Part shown: piece after piece, positions 17,402 through 26,390 of the stretch
How positions within the stretch are numbered: position 1 is the first letter of the stretch
How the letters are laid out: every line of letters begins with the position of its first letter
Origin: an uncultured Pelagibacteraceae bacterium
GTDB lineage: Bacteria > Pseudomonadota > Alphaproteobacteria > Pelagibacterales > Pelagibacteraceae
Assembly (NCBI GenBank): GCA_902608385.1
Contig: CACLNT010000002.1
Coordinates: 36,924 to 100,923, forward strand
DNA length: 64,000 nt
Direction of reading: 5' to 3'
Position numbers and translations under genes: made by a program
Notes under the pieces: generated by a model
What the model saw: only the letters and a program-made list of their open reading frames with translations
What the model was told of the DNA's origin: nothing
Databases searched by the model: none

Positions 17402-19261
17402 CTAAGATGCTTTTTTTTTCTCTTTTTCGTCAACAATATGATACACAGGCACTTTTTCCAAAGTAAACTTTCCTGTCTTAGGGTCTCTTCTAGATACAGT
17501 TAGGCAGTGCCAGTTATCGTCATCTAATTTTAAATGATCGCCTCTATAATAATATCCAGGCCAACGAGTTTCTTCGCGAAACATAGTATGTTCTGTCACA
17601 CACTGAGAAGTAAGAGCTCTATGTTTTAATTCCCAGGCACGCATCAGCTGGTGATAATCTTCAGCGCCAACATTTTCTAAATCTTCTTGTAACCATTCCA
17701 ATAATTCTAAAGCTCTTTTAAGCATATTGCCATTAGTCATATAATGAGAAGTAATTCCTCCTACGTACTCATCCATAATCTGTTGAAGACGTTGAAGTCC
17801 TTGAATTGGTGAAATATAACTTGGTGAAACCGTGCCTCCTGTTATTTCATTTCGGCCAACAGTGTAGTTTTCTAAAGGTTTATATATAGTTTCTTTAAAA
17901 TCATCACACTGTTTATCAGTAACATTAATACCTTCGGCTTTTTGATCTTGAATATATTTAACAGCAGCTTTTGCAGCTAACCGACCTTCAGTAAAAGATC
18001 CTGAAGAAAACTTATGAGCGCTTCCACCAACTGTGTCCCCAGCTCCGAAAAGACCATCAACAGTTAACATTCTATTATAACCCCAGAAATATTCTGGTGG
18101 TGAAAGATCTTCTGGGCCACTAACCCAAGCCCCTGAACAAGTAGCATGAGAGCCCATAACGTATGGTTCTGATGTAGTTAATTCTGGGTTAGTATACTTT
18201 GGGTCAATATTTTGAGATGCCCAAACTACTGCTTGTCCCACAGTCATACCAAGAAAGTTTTCCCAACCTACTTGTTCTAAATGAGGGTCTTGAAAAGCTT
18301 CTTTAGTGACCATTTGGATTGGTCCACCGCCTGCAGCAACTTCTTGAATAAAAGCATGATTACGCAAACATGTTGGTGTTGGATGATGGTCAATATATTC
18401 TCCAACAAGTTTTTTTGTGTGCTCATACCATTTTTTTTCGTAATTCTCTCCATTAGCATTTTGAGTATAAGTTTTAAGATGTAAGAAATAAGCTCCTACT
18501 GGGCCATAACCATCTTTAAATCTACACAAAACAATACGGTTTTCCATTTGAGTCATTTTAGCACCAACTGCTATTGGCAAAGCATAGGCTGATCCATTGC
18601 TCCATGGTGCATACCAAGTTCTTCCCATTCCTTCGCCCACAGCTCTTGGTTTAAATATATGTGAGGCTCCACCAGCGGCTACAATTACAGTTTTTGCGCG
18701 AAACACATAATAGTCACCTGTACGCATATTAAAACCTACTGCACCACCTACTCTATTCTCTTTACTCTCATCCATTAGTAAATGAGTAATCATAATTCTA
18801 TTGTATATTTTGTCTGCTGATTTTTTAGCTGCTTCAGCTACAATTGGTTTGTAACTTTCGCCGTGAATCATTATTTGCCATTTACCTTCTCTAAGATAAC
18901 GTCCAGTTTTTTCATTTTTCATCATAGGCAATCCCCATTCATCAAACATGTGTACAGTTGAGTCAACATGTCTAGCCATATCGTAACCAAGATCTTCTCG
19001 AACCATTCCCATTAAATCATTACGAGCGTAACGTACATGATCTTCCGGTTGGTTTTCATCCCATTGCATGCCCATGTAGCAGTTAATTGCATACAAACCT
19101 TGTGCAACAGCTCCACTTCTATCTATATTAGCTTTTTCAGCACAAATAATTTTTAAATCTCTTCCCCAGTGTCTAGCCTCAAATGTAGCGCCAGTACCAG
19201 CCATTCCACCACCAACAACAAGAATATCGCAATCTTCGTAATGAGTTTTAATTTTAGCCAT
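17402..19261 (-). CDS. aprA: Adenylylsulfate reductase alpha subunit (sulfite oxidation direction)
   Basis: A 619-residue FAD protein. It starts KIKTHYEDCDILVVGGGMAGTGATFEAR with the FAD-binding loop GGGMAGTGA, then RSGAVAQGLYAINCYMG and NDLMGMVREDLGYDMARHVDSTVHMFDEWGLPMM, all AprA signatures. The region MVFRAKTVIVAAGGASHIFKPR and HATCSGAWVSGPEDLSPPEYFWGYNRM also match AprA rather than other fumarate-reductase-type flavoproteins. With AprB it interconverts sulfite plus AMP and APS; in aerobic SAR11-type cells the direction is taken to be oxidative. The start overlaps the aprB stop by one base. Confidence 0.93.
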   Translation of the reverse strand: MAKIKTHYEDCDILVVGGGMAGTGATFEARHWGRDLKIICAEKANIDRSGAVAQGLYAINCYMGMQWDENQPEDHVRYARNDLMGMVREDLGYDMARHVDSTVHMFDEWGLPMMKNEKTGRYLREGKWQIMIHGESYKPIVAEAAKKSADKIYNRIMITHLLMDESKENRVGGAVGFNMRTGDYYVFRAKTVIVAAGGASHIFKPRAVGEGMGRTWYAPWSNGSAYALPIAVGAKMTQMENRIVLCRFKDGYGPVGAYFLHLKTYTQNANGENYEKKWYEHTKKLVGEYIDHHPTPTCLRNHAFIQEVAAGGGPIQMVTKEAFQDPHLEQVGWENFLGMTVGQAVVWASQNIDPKYTNPELTTSEPYVMGSHATCSGAWVSGPEDLSPPEYFWGYNRMLTVDGLFGAGDTVGGSAHKFSSGSFTEGRLAAKAAVKYIQDQKAEGINVTDKQCDDFKETIYKPLENYTVGRNEITGGTVSPSYISPIQGLQRLQQIMDEYVGGITSHYMTNGNMLKRALELLEWLQEDLENVGAEDYHQLMRAWELKHRALTSQCVTEHTMFREETRWPGYYYRGDHLKLDDDNWHCLTVSRRDPKTGKFTLEKVPVYHIVDEKEKKKAS

Positions 19262-19731
19262 TAATAATAAACGCCTTTTTTAAAAGACTCCTTAGGTACT
19301 GATGGCAACTCTTTTTTTGTATTTAACCCTTCAGGTTCTAAATAAAGTTTCTGGGAATTGATCTCTCCTTGATTTGGCTTATCACCTTCAGCAAGTTTTG
19401 GAATAAATTTACCCCAAGGTTTTGTGGTGATTGGAGATACGAAATCTTTTACTGTTCCATTTCTGAATTTAATTTTCCAAGATATGGTTCCTTTTTCTTC
19501 TTCTCGTCTAACTCTTACGCTATGACCCATAGGAGAAAAGTCGGCATAACCTCTAACATCAATAGCATGATTTGGGCATGCTTTCACACATGAATAACAT
19601 TCCCAACAAAAATTTGGTTCAATATTTTTTGCACGTCTAATTGTTTCATCAATGTGCATAATATCTGAAGGACAAATATCTACACAATGACCACAGCCAT
19701 CACAACGAGTCATATATACGAAAGTTGACAT
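19261..19731 (-). CDS. aprB: Adenylylsulfate reductase beta subunit (two 4Fe-4S clusters)
   Basis: A 156-residue iron-sulfur protein. The two cluster motifs are CDGCGHCVDICP (about residues 10-21) and CWECYSCVKACP (about residues 42-53), followed by NHAIDVRGYADFSPMGHSVRVRR, the stretch that contacts AprA. The rest is the AprB beta-sheet and tail that wraps the alpha subunit. It is encoded between aprM and aprA with a one-base overlap to aprA. The gene carries electrons between the AprA flavin and the membrane anchor. Confidence 0.93.
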   Translation of the reverse strand: MSTFVYMTRCDGCGHCVDICPSDIMHIDETIRRAKNIEPNFCWECYSCVKACPNHAIDVRGYADFSPMGHSVRVRREEEKGTISWKIKFRNGTVKDFVSPITTKPWGKFIPKLAEGDKPNQGEINSQKLYLEPEGLNTKKELPSVPKESFKKGVYY

Positions 19732-19752
19732 ATTTATTTTTTCTCTATCATA

Positions 19753-20553
19753 TTAATAATGTTTTGGCTCTTCTCTTTTTATGCCTGGGCCAAATTGCTC
19801 AGGTGCGTCTGCTGGGGGTGGTAAATTATCTCTAGAGCCATCAGCTTCTGCTAAATTTTTTTGTATTGCTGCTCCCGGTTTATAAAACATATGGGCAAAT
19901 TTTGACCAGTAAACTCCACCAAATAACACAAGGTTAGATATAATATAAAAAACTAAAAATACTTTATCATCCCATCGATCATTTAAGTTTAAAGATTGTA
20001 AAAACGACCAAATTAATCCAAATAAAGAAGATGCAATAAGTGCAAGCACAAACAAATCTGCTTGAATAATTCTGTACCAAGGTTGGGCTTCTGAATAAAC
20101 ATCAACTCTCAAAAAAAACCAGAACCAAGAACCTCCAAGTACTGTCATTATGGCACCAATATGCCAAATCATTGGCCACACAGATGGAGTATTTGAAGAT
20201 GGGTTGGAGTAACAAAAAACCATTATTACTGAACCAATCCAAAATAAAATTGTTCCATACATGCCAAGGAGGTGCGCTGCTCTTCTTTGGCCAGCACCTA
20301 ACTCAGATGTAGTTGCAATATCACTAACAATCGTTTTAGAAATCACAGATATTCTTTCAGTAGCATTCAAAGCTTTAGTTGCTGATAATTTAGCTTTTTT
20401 TGCATTTTCGAAAAAATATTTAACATTTTTTTTATGTATAATATCTACCAAAGTTCCTACAATAACCAATATTGCCATTATAATAACAAACCATTGCATT
20501 AAAATTGGCGGCACTGTCTCTGCTAATATTGAAAATGGATTTGTTGTAATCAT
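19753..20553 (-). CDS. aprM: Membrane anchor of APS reductase, AprM type
   Basis: A 266-residue inner-membrane protein with about five helices (first at about residues 14-36, then near 88-110, 128-145, 165-185 and 200-222). The soluble tail is proline-rich (GSRDNLPPPADAPEQFGPGIKREEPKHY). AprM is the anchor found beside aprBA in SAR11 and some other bacteria in place of QmoABC, and probably delivers electrons to quinone. It is the first gene of the operon, with a ribosome site AGGGGA just upstream of the start, 51 bases after pabC. Confidence 0.85.
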   Translation of the reverse strand: MITTNPFSILAETVPPILMQWFVIIMAILVIVGTLVDIIHKKNVKYFFENAKKAKLSATKALNATERISVISKTIVSDIATTSELGAGQRRAAHLLGMYGTILFWIGSVIMVFCYSNPSSNTPSVWPMIWHIGAIMTVLGGSWFWFFLRVDVYSEAQPWYRIIQADLFVLALIASSLFGLIWSFLQSLNLNDRWDDKVFLVFYIISNLVLFGGVYWSKFAHMFYKPGAAIQKNLAEADGSRDNLPPPADAPEQFGPGIKREEPKHY

Positions 20554-20604
20554 TAAAAATTATCCCCTAGTAAATTAGGTTTCTAGTATAGTTAATAAAA
20601 TAGA

Positions 20605-21378
20605 TCAACCAATATATCTTGGGCAATTCGTAACAGCTTTCTGGTAAATCTTTAATAAAATTCTATAGTATTTTAAACTTTTTCTTTTCCAAGTTGATTT
20701 TTCAATATTACTAACTGAGACGACACTTTTTCCAGAACCAATAACAATAATTTCATCATATTTTTTTAGTGAGTCAATTAAGATGTTTCTTTTTTTTATT
20801 TTTTTAATTTTTTTTTTGAAAAATTTTAATGTTGTTCCACTATAAAAGTTTTTATTGGGAGAATATATCTTGTTTTTTCTAATGAATAGCAAATTAGAAG
20901 TTCCAGTCTCTAATATTTTATTATTTTTGTATAAAGCTATATCTGATTTAGTTGTATCGATTTTTTTTAAGAAGTTTAAAATTTTTTTATATTTTAAATT
21001 TTTATATTCCGGATCAATTCTTTTATAATTAATTAATTTTAGACTAAAATTTGATTTTGCTTTTGGTCTCTTTCTTAAAGAAATTGATATCATCTTATTG
21101 TTTACCGCAACTCTAAACAAATGATCATATTTCTTTTTTTTGCTTAAATTAAATTTAATTAACTTAAGAATATTTTTTTTAATATTTTTTTTATCAATCT
21201 TATAAATTTTTAAGGATTTTAATAAATTTTCAATATGTTCTTTGAAAAATAAAATTTTGACAGGTTTACCAACAACTCTCATCGTTGTAAAAACTCCATA
21301 AGAGTTCCAAAGATCATGAAATTTTATTTCTTTAAGATCTTTATGCTGATAAGATTTTTTTAATAATAAAGTTGCCAT
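20605..21378 (-). CDS. pabC: Aminodeoxychorismate lyase-like (class IV aminotransferase fold)
   Basis: A 257-residue PLP enzyme of fold type IV. The NSYGVFTTMRVVGKPVKILFFKEHIENLL start, with Arg/Lys contacts, and LFRVAVNN, then NKILETGTSNLLFIRKNKIYSPN (PLP phosphate contact ETGTSN), fit PabC or branched-chain aminotransferases. The position behind pabB and pabA decides for aminodeoxychorismate lyase, giving p-aminobenzoate for folate. The sequence is unusually rich in lysine and isoleucine. The start overlaps pabA by 38 bases, a long overlap that could be shorter if a non-ATG start is used. Confidence 0.75.
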   Translation of the reverse strand: MATLLLKKSYQHKDLKEIKFHDLWNSYGVFTTMRVVGKPVKILFFKEHIENLLKSLKIYKIDKKNIKKNILKLIKFNLSKKKKYDHLFRVAVNNKMISISLRKRPKAKSNFSLKLINYKRIDPEYKNLKYKKILNFLKKIDTTKSDIALYKNNKILETGTSNLLFIRKNKIYSPNKNFYSGTTLKFFKKKIKKIKKRNILIDSLKKYDEIIVIGSGKSVVSVSNIEKSTWKRKSLKYYRILLKIYQKAVTNCPRYIG

Positions 21379-21898
21379 TTTCTGTTAAAAAAGATTCTGG
21401 ATGAAATTGAAATCCATAAACGTTATTTTTTAAATCTTCTATGCCCATAGGAATATTTGTTTTAGTGCATCTCATTGAAATTTTTATATCATTTGACTTA
21501 AAAGGTTCAAATAATTTTAAAGAATGATATCTACCAACTTTAAAAGTTTTACTAGTGTTAAATAATTTACTTTCATTAGTAACTTTAACCTTTGATTGAT
21601 ATCCATGGTAAATATTTTTTTGCTGAATGATTTTTCCTTTTTCATTAAACAAGATTTGCTGATAACCAAGGCAAATACCTATTATTTTTTTATTACCTTT
21701 ATGTTTTTTGTAAATTTTAGATGTCAAAGGATAATCTTTTGGTGACCCTGGTCCAGGTGATAAAACTATTGTGGTGCACTTGTCTATTTTTTTTTTATTT
21801 ATTTCAAAATAATTTGAACAATATACTTCATCAAATTTTGAAAATTGATGTACTACATTCCATGTGAACGAGTCTTGATGATCAATAATATAAATCAT
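21341..21898 (-). CDS. pabA: Glutamine amidotransferase subunit (PabA/TrpG)
   Basis: A 185-residue class I glutamine amidotransferase. The nucleophile motif is IIGICLGYQQILF (Cys about residue 75), the oxyanion motif is LSPGPGSPKDYP, and the C-terminal GFQFHPESFLTENG supplies the catalytic His and Glu. It provides ammonia for aminodeoxychorismate (or anthranilate) synthesis. Neighbours pabB upstream and pabC downstream favour PabA, though such subunits can serve both enzymes. Starts and stops overlap on both sides. Confidence 0.82.
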   Translation of the reverse strand: MIYIIDHQDSFTWNVVHQFSKFDEVYCSNYFEINKKKIDKCTTIVLSPGPGSPKDYPLTSKIYKKHKGNKKIIGICLGYQQILFNEKGKIIQQKNIYHGYQSKVKVTNESKLFNTSKTFKVGRYHSLKLFEPFKSNDIKISMRCTKTNIPMGIEDLKNNVYGFQFHPESFLTENGNFIIKKILSA

Positions 21899-23109
21899 TT
21901 GTATAACTCCAGTAGTGATTTAGCTTTTATAAAATTTTCACTGAATTCTTTTTTAGGTGTACTGTCTAAAACCACGCCAGATGCAGCTGAAATTTCTGAG
22001 GTTTTTTTAAAATTTAAAATAGATCTAATGATAATATTAAATCTCATATCCTGATTAAATTTTATATACCCAAAACTTCCAGTAAATATATTTCTATCAT
22101 CTTTTTCCTGTTTATTTAAAAGTTCTAAAGTTCTAATTTTAGGACATCCTATAACAGAGCCTCCAGGCATCATTGATTTTATAATGTTTTTAATACTAAT
22201 TTTATTTTTAAGTTTGCCTTGTATCGTGGTCACATAATGAAAAAGATGTTTATATTCTTCTACATATTTTTGTTTTAATATTTTTACTGATCCTGGTTTA
22301 CATATTTTTGAAAGATCACTCCTTTCCATATCTACAATCATGTTGTGTTCTTTTGTTTCTTTGTCATTATTTCTAAAGAATTTTAAGGCATTTAATTTTT
22401 TAATTTTTTTACTCTTTTTAAGTGTTCCTGCTATTGGTTTTGTAATTATATTCTTTCCTTTTTTATTTATTAATGTTTCTGGAGAACAACTAACTATAGA
22501 AAAATCTTTATCTCTAATCATAAATGATTCTGGAGATGAATTAATCTTCATAAGTTTCCAAAAAAAATTAACTGGGTTAATTTGAGATTTATTTTTGTAT
22601 TTTGTACAAATTTTGATTTGATATGTTTCTCCTTCTTTTATTTTTTTTGAAAATAAATCAAATATTCTTTTATATTTTCTATAATTTATGTTTAATTTAA
22701 ATGGACTCAAAATCTTTGTTTTGCAAAAAAAATTTTTAAAAACTTTGTTTTTTTTAGACGAAATTATTTTTATATTTTTTCTTATCTTGATTAATGTTTC
22801 TGGTTTATAAAAAACACCTTTATAAAAATTTATTTTCTTTTGATTTTTAATCTTAATATTTAGTAAATTACAAAGAATTTCATAGCCAAAAAAGCCTATA
22901 TAAAGATCAGTTTCTTTGCTAGTTTTTTTTTTTGAAAATAAGTTAAAAAAATTATTTATATTATTGTTTGTTAGGATAATTTTTTTAGAAAAATCTGTAT
23001 ACAAATTATATCCATCATTTACTTTATAAATAATTAATGGCTTATCTGAATTGTAAAGCTTTTCCAGATATGGGCTAAATTTAATTTTATGCTTGTTGAA
23101 GTCTTTCAA
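21895..23109 (-). CDS. pabB: Aminodeoxychorismate synthase component I (chorismate-binding)
   Basis: A 404-residue chorismate-utilising enzyme. The C-terminal catalytic region shows EGETYQIKICTKY, SPESFMIRDKDFSIVSCSPETLI, KPIAGTLKKSK, EHNMIVDMERSDLSKIC and MMPGGSVIGCPKIRTLELL, all conserved in PabB/TrpE. PIAGT instead of the lysine-bearing form typical of anthranilate synthase supports PabB-like chemistry, as does pabC nearby. The N-terminal part is short and weakly conserved. With PabA it makes 4-amino-4-deoxychorismate for folate synthesis. The start overlaps the MFS transporter end by 23 bases. Confidence 0.8.
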   Translation of the reverse strand: MKDFNKHKIKFSPYLEKLYNSDKPLIIYKVNDGYNLYTDFSKKIILTNNNINNFFNLFSKKKTSKETDLYIGFFGYEILCNLLNIKIKNQKKINFYKGVFYKPETLIKIRKNIKIISSKKNKVFKNFFCKTKILSPFKLNINYRKYKRIFDLFSKKIKEGETYQIKICTKYKNKSQINPVNFFWKLMKINSSPESFMIRDKDFSIVSCSPETLINKKGKNIITKPIAGTLKKSKKIKKLNALKFFRNNDKETKEHNMIVDMERSDLSKICKPGSVKILKQKYVEEYKHLFHYVTTIQGKLKNKISIKNIIKSMMPGGSVIGCPKIRTLELLNKQEKDDRNIFTGSFGYIKFNQDMRFNIIIRSILNFKKTSEISAASGVVLDSTPKKEFSENFIKAKSLLELYK

Positions 23110-24307
23110 TTGCTACCTCTTTTATTGGTAAATGTATCAAACCTGCAAAAAGAGATAAAGCGATAGAAATGTACCAAGCGTAATCAAGAGAACCATATAA
23201 ATCATGAAATAATCCGCCAAGATAAGCTCCAAGGAATGAACCAACTTGATGGCTTAAAAAAACAAACCCATATAGCAAAGTAATGTATTTTGTTCCGAAG
23301 ATATGACCAACTATACCATTTGTTGGTGGAACTGTAGCTAACCAGAGATACCCAAAAGTAATGCCAAAAATCAACGCATTAATTGTGCTAGAAGGCATAA
23401 AGATAAAATACATTATTGAAACACCTCTTAGCAAATAAATTGCGCTCAATAGTTTTTTTTTACTAATTCTTGTAGCCAAATATCCACTGCTTAAAGTTCC
23501 AAAAATATTAAACAATCCAATTAATGCTAAAATTGCTGTTGCTGTCCAATCTTCAAGTCCTTTATCTCTAATATGCATAGGAATGTGTGTTGCAACAAGA
23601 GCTATATGCCAACCACAAACAAAAAAACCTAATGTTAAATAATTAAAGCTTTTATTTGAAAAAGCTTCTTTAATGGCTTGCATGGCAGTTTGATTGTTAA
23701 CATTTTCGTGTTGAGCTTCTTTAGTTGGGGTAGATATAAATAATGAAATAATTAAGCCAATTAAAATCATAGCTCCAAAAATAACTAATGTTGTGTTCCA
23801 GCCAAATTCCATAAGTGTAAATCTTGTATACATAGGAGAAACAAAATATCCAAAAGAACCCGCTGCAGTAACAATTCCAATAGCCATAGTTCTTGTGTTC
23901 AAAGGAAAATGTTTAGCTACTATCGAAACAGGTATGCTTATTGCCGTAGCTGCGAGACCAATACCAATTAAAATTCCAATATCAAAAGTAAACCAAGTTC
24001 CTGTGTTAGGTCCATAATTTAAAAAATAAATTCCAGCTAAATAAAATAAAAAACCTATAAATACAGCTACTCTTCCACTAAATTTATCTGTAATTATTCC
24101 AAAGATAGGTCCAAACAATCCCCAAAAAAGTAATTGAATACCCATAGCAAATCCAAATTCAGTTTGTGTACAGCCAAGATCTATTTCAAAATCAAAAAAG
24201 AAAAGTCCAAAAGTTTGTCTAATACCTAATGAAATAATAACTACTAAGCATGCAGCTATTAATGTTACTAAAGCAGCTTTATTTGGAAAAAATTCTTTTA
24301 GAATCAT
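23087..24307 (-). CDS. MFS transporter (12 helices)
   Basis: A 406-residue inner-membrane protein with 12 hydrophobic segments in two six-helix halves. The loop between helices 2 and 3 has GPIFGIITDKFSGRVAVFIG, the MFS motif G-x-x-x-D-x-x-x-x-R, and the second half repeats a weaker version (SGYLATRISKKKLLSAIYL). The pattern recalls oxalate/monocarboxylate-type MFS proteins of marine bacteria. No substrate can be assigned. It starts in overlap with the metC stop, so metC and the transporter are on one transcript with the pab genes behind. Confidence 0.85.
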   Translation of the reverse strand: MILKEFFPNKAALVTLIAACLVVIISLGIRQTFGLFFFDFEIDLGCTQTEFGFAMGIQLLFWGLFGPIFGIITDKFSGRVAVFIGFLFYLAGIYFLNYGPNTGTWFTFDIGILIGIGLAATAISIPVSIVAKHFPLNTRTMAIGIVTAAGSFGYFVSPMYTRFTLMEFGWNTTLVIFGAMILIGLIISLFISTPTKEAQHENVNNQTAMQAIKEAFSNKSFNYLTLGFFVCGWHIALVATHIPMHIRDKGLEDWTATAILALIGLFNIFGTLSSGYLATRISKKKLLSAIYLLRGVSIMYFIFMPSSTINALIFGITFGYLWLATVPPTNGIVGHIFGTKYITLLYGFVFLSHQVGSFLGAYLGGLFHDLYGSLDYAWYISIALSLFAGLIHLPIKEVAIERLQQA

Positions 24308-25479
24308 TTTATAAACCTTAAAGATCTCTTTAAATCTTGAATTAAATCTTTAGGATCCTCAAGGCCTATATGTAATCTTACTAAATGTTCATCTTTTGCT
24401 AAATTTAAAAAATTTCTATTGCCTAATTCTCTAAATTCTTGCTGTAAAGCAAGACTTTCAAAACCACCCCAACTATATCCATATCCAAATAGTTTTAATG
24501 AATTTACAAATTTAAGAACAAATTTTTTACTTTTTGCTTTAATCGTTATACCCATTAGTCCAGATGCTCCTGAGTAATATTTTTTCCACATTTTAAAATT
24601 GTATGAACCTTTTTTATAAGGATATAAAAGTTTTACTTTTTTATGTTTAGATAAAAATCTTGCAACTTTTTTTGCATTTTCTTGATGTTTGTCTAAACGA
24701 ACATCTAATGTTCTCAACCCTCGTATTATAAGATATGCATCATCAGGTCCTAATCTTAAACCTGTTATTTTATTTGCTTTTTCAACATACTTAAAAACTC
24801 TTTTATTAACAGCTAAGCTTCCACCCATTACATCTGAATGACCTGAGTAGTATTTTGTTGCTGAAACAATAGACATGTCGAATCCTAATTTAATAGGTTT
24901 TAAAAAATATGGCGTGGCCCAAGTGTTATCTATTGCTGTGAATAATTTATATTTTTTTGCTATTGAAATTATTTTAGATAAATCTTGAAATTCAAAGGAG
25001 TTGCTTCCAGGACTTTCGACGTAAATTAACTTTGTTTTTTTAGTAATTTTTTTTTTTAGAGTATTTAGATCGTGTGGGTTATAAAAAATTGTTTTAATAT
25101 TAAATGGTTTAAGAAAATCTTGAGTTAAAAGTCTTGTTGGATAATAAACTGGATCAGCAACAAGTATTTCATCTCCAGGTCTAACAACGCTAAAAACTGA
25201 CAGAAAAACTGAACCAAAACCAGTTGGTGTTAAAAATACATGATGGCATTCTTCCATTTCTTTTAGCATTTTTTGCAAAATAAATGTTGTTGAGGTTCCT
25301 TGTCTTCCATAATCAAAATGACCCCCTGTAGGGTTTTTTTTGCCTTTAGCTTGAGTTTTTCGAAGCTCATTCATTGTCTTAAAGATAATTGTTGAGGCTC
25401 TAACAACTGGAGGGTTTACCGACTGGTTGTAATAATCTTTTGCGGTATGCTTTAAAAATGTTCTAAAATTTTTGCTCAT
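24304..25479 (-). CDS. metC: Trans-sulfuration PLP enzyme, cystathionine beta-lyase-like
   Basis: A 391-residue Cys/Met metabolism PLP enzyme. Conserved features are YGRQGTSTTFILQKML, PTGFGSVFLSVFSVVRPGDEILVADPVYYPT, AIDNTWATPYFLKPI and the PLP lysine in SATKYYSGHSDVMGG (about residue 207). The long form and the DNTWATP motif match cystathionine beta-lyases of alphaproteobacteria, which turn cystathionine into homocysteine. Some relatives are gamma-lyases. It is the first gene of a minus-strand run of five, with a divergent start toward the small basic peptide gene. Confidence 0.8.
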   Translation of the reverse strand: MSKNFRTFLKHTAKDYYNQSVNPPVVRASTIIFKTMNELRKTQAKGKKNPTGGHFDYGRQGTSTTFILQKMLKEMEECHHVFLTPTGFGSVFLSVFSVVRPGDEILVADPVYYPTRLLTQDFLKPFNIKTIFYNPHDLNTLKKKITKKTKLIYVESPGSNSFEFQDLSKIISIAKKYKLFTAIDNTWATPYFLKPIKLGFDMSIVSATKYYSGHSDVMGGSLAVNKRVFKYVEKANKITGLRLGPDDAYLIIRGLRTLDVRLDKHQENAKKVARFLSKHKKVKLLYPYKKGSYNFKMWKKYYSGASGLMGITIKAKSKKFVLKFVNSLKLFGYGYSWGGFESLALQQEFRELGNRNFLNLAKDEHLVRLHIGLEDPKDLIQDLKRSLRFIK

Positions 25480-25559
25480 ATAAAAAAAAATTGCTAAGTT
25501 TTTTCGACAATGCTATATCCCTTCAATAAGGTCAACAACATTATAACATAAAGGAGATT

Positions 25560-25643
25560 ATGGGATACCCAAAAAAACATAGAGGCCGTAGAAAGATGGG
25601 CTCTAAAAAAAGAAGAGCTAGAAAAAAAAATAAAAAGAAATAG
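25560..25643 (+). CDS. 27-residue highly basic peptide (THX/bS22-like)
   Basis: An ATG at 25560 opens a 27-codon frame ending TAG at 25641-25643. The product has 17 Lys or Arg residues (MGYPKKHRGRRKMGSKKR...). A clear ribosome site AAGGAG sits at 25551-25556, close to the start. Length and charge resemble the ribosomal peptides THX and bS22/Cox24-type, but I cannot align it to either with confidence; a ribosome or RNA-binding role is inferred from charge. The next gene starts 9 bases later. The A-rich code for lysine could mimic a gene by chance, but the ribosome site argues against that. Confidence 0.6.
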   Translation: MGYPKKHRGRRKMGSKKRRARKKNKKK

Positions 25644-25652
25644 TTTTAACTG

Positions 25653-26363
25653 ATGGATAAAATCGTAAAAGTTAAATCCATTAGTATTTGGATATTTATT
25701 GTCCCTTTTATAGCCCTAAATACTTGTTTAATTCTTATTACAAAATTTCATAGTTTGTTTCCAAACCCTGAAGATGTAATCTTAAATACTATTCCATATA
25801 TTGATGGACAAGCTTCGATTAGTAGGACAGCTAGAGTTTTTCCAACATACTTAATATTCAAACCTGCTATGTTTTTTACATCATATTTATTAATTAAATA
25901 TTGGATTTATAGTAAAGATATAATACTTTTTTTTTATAAAGATCATAAAAATGTTAAACGTATTTTATTCTTTGGTGTGGGATCAGCAATTTTGATAACT
26001 CTTCATTCAATTTTTTTAGGAATTAAATTTGATAATGATCTTTATAAATTATTTAGAAGAGTAATAATGTTATCTTTTATAATTTTTGAAATTAGTGCTC
26101 AGGCCTATTTAGTTGCAGCTTTTTATTCATTCAAAGATAAACTAACAAATTATATTAATCTAGGGTATTTAAAATTAAAAATTATTTTAGTATCTTTATT
26201 AATTGTTGTTGCAATGATTAGTATACCTATAATAAGCTTGCCAGGAGATAATTTTTTAGGTTTTAACTTAAAATTTTTTAAACACGCATTAGAGTGGAAT
26301 TATTTTATAGGTGTTATAACTTTTTATTTATTGACTTTTTTTATGTGGAAGAAAAAAAAATAA
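25653..26363 (+). CDS. FRAG1/DRAM/Sfk1-like membrane protein
   Basis: A 236-residue protein with about six membrane helices (about 9-31, 70-86, 107-128, 138-160, 178-200 and 214-232). The loop after helix 1, NTIPYIDGQASISRTARVFPTYLIFKP, resembles the conserved loop of FRAG1/DRAM/Sfk1 proteins, which have six helices. Bacterial members have no known function. It begins 9 bases after the basic peptide gene and ends 27 bases before DUF1015. I am moderately sure of the membrane topology and only weakly of the family. Confidence 0.5.
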   Translation: MDKIVKVKSISIWIFIVPFIALNTCLILITKFHSLFPNPEDVILNTIPYIDGQASISRTARVFPTYLIFKPAMFFTSYLLIKYWIYSKDIILFFYKDHKNVKRILFFGVGSAILITLHSIFLGIKFDNDLYKLFRRVIMLSFIIFEISAQAYLVAAFYSFKDKLTNYINLGYLKLKIILVSLLIVVAMISIPIISLPGDNFLGFNLKFFKHALEWNYFIGVITFYLLTFFMWKKKK

Positions 26364-26390
26364 ATGAAATTTTTTATTTAAATTTTTACT

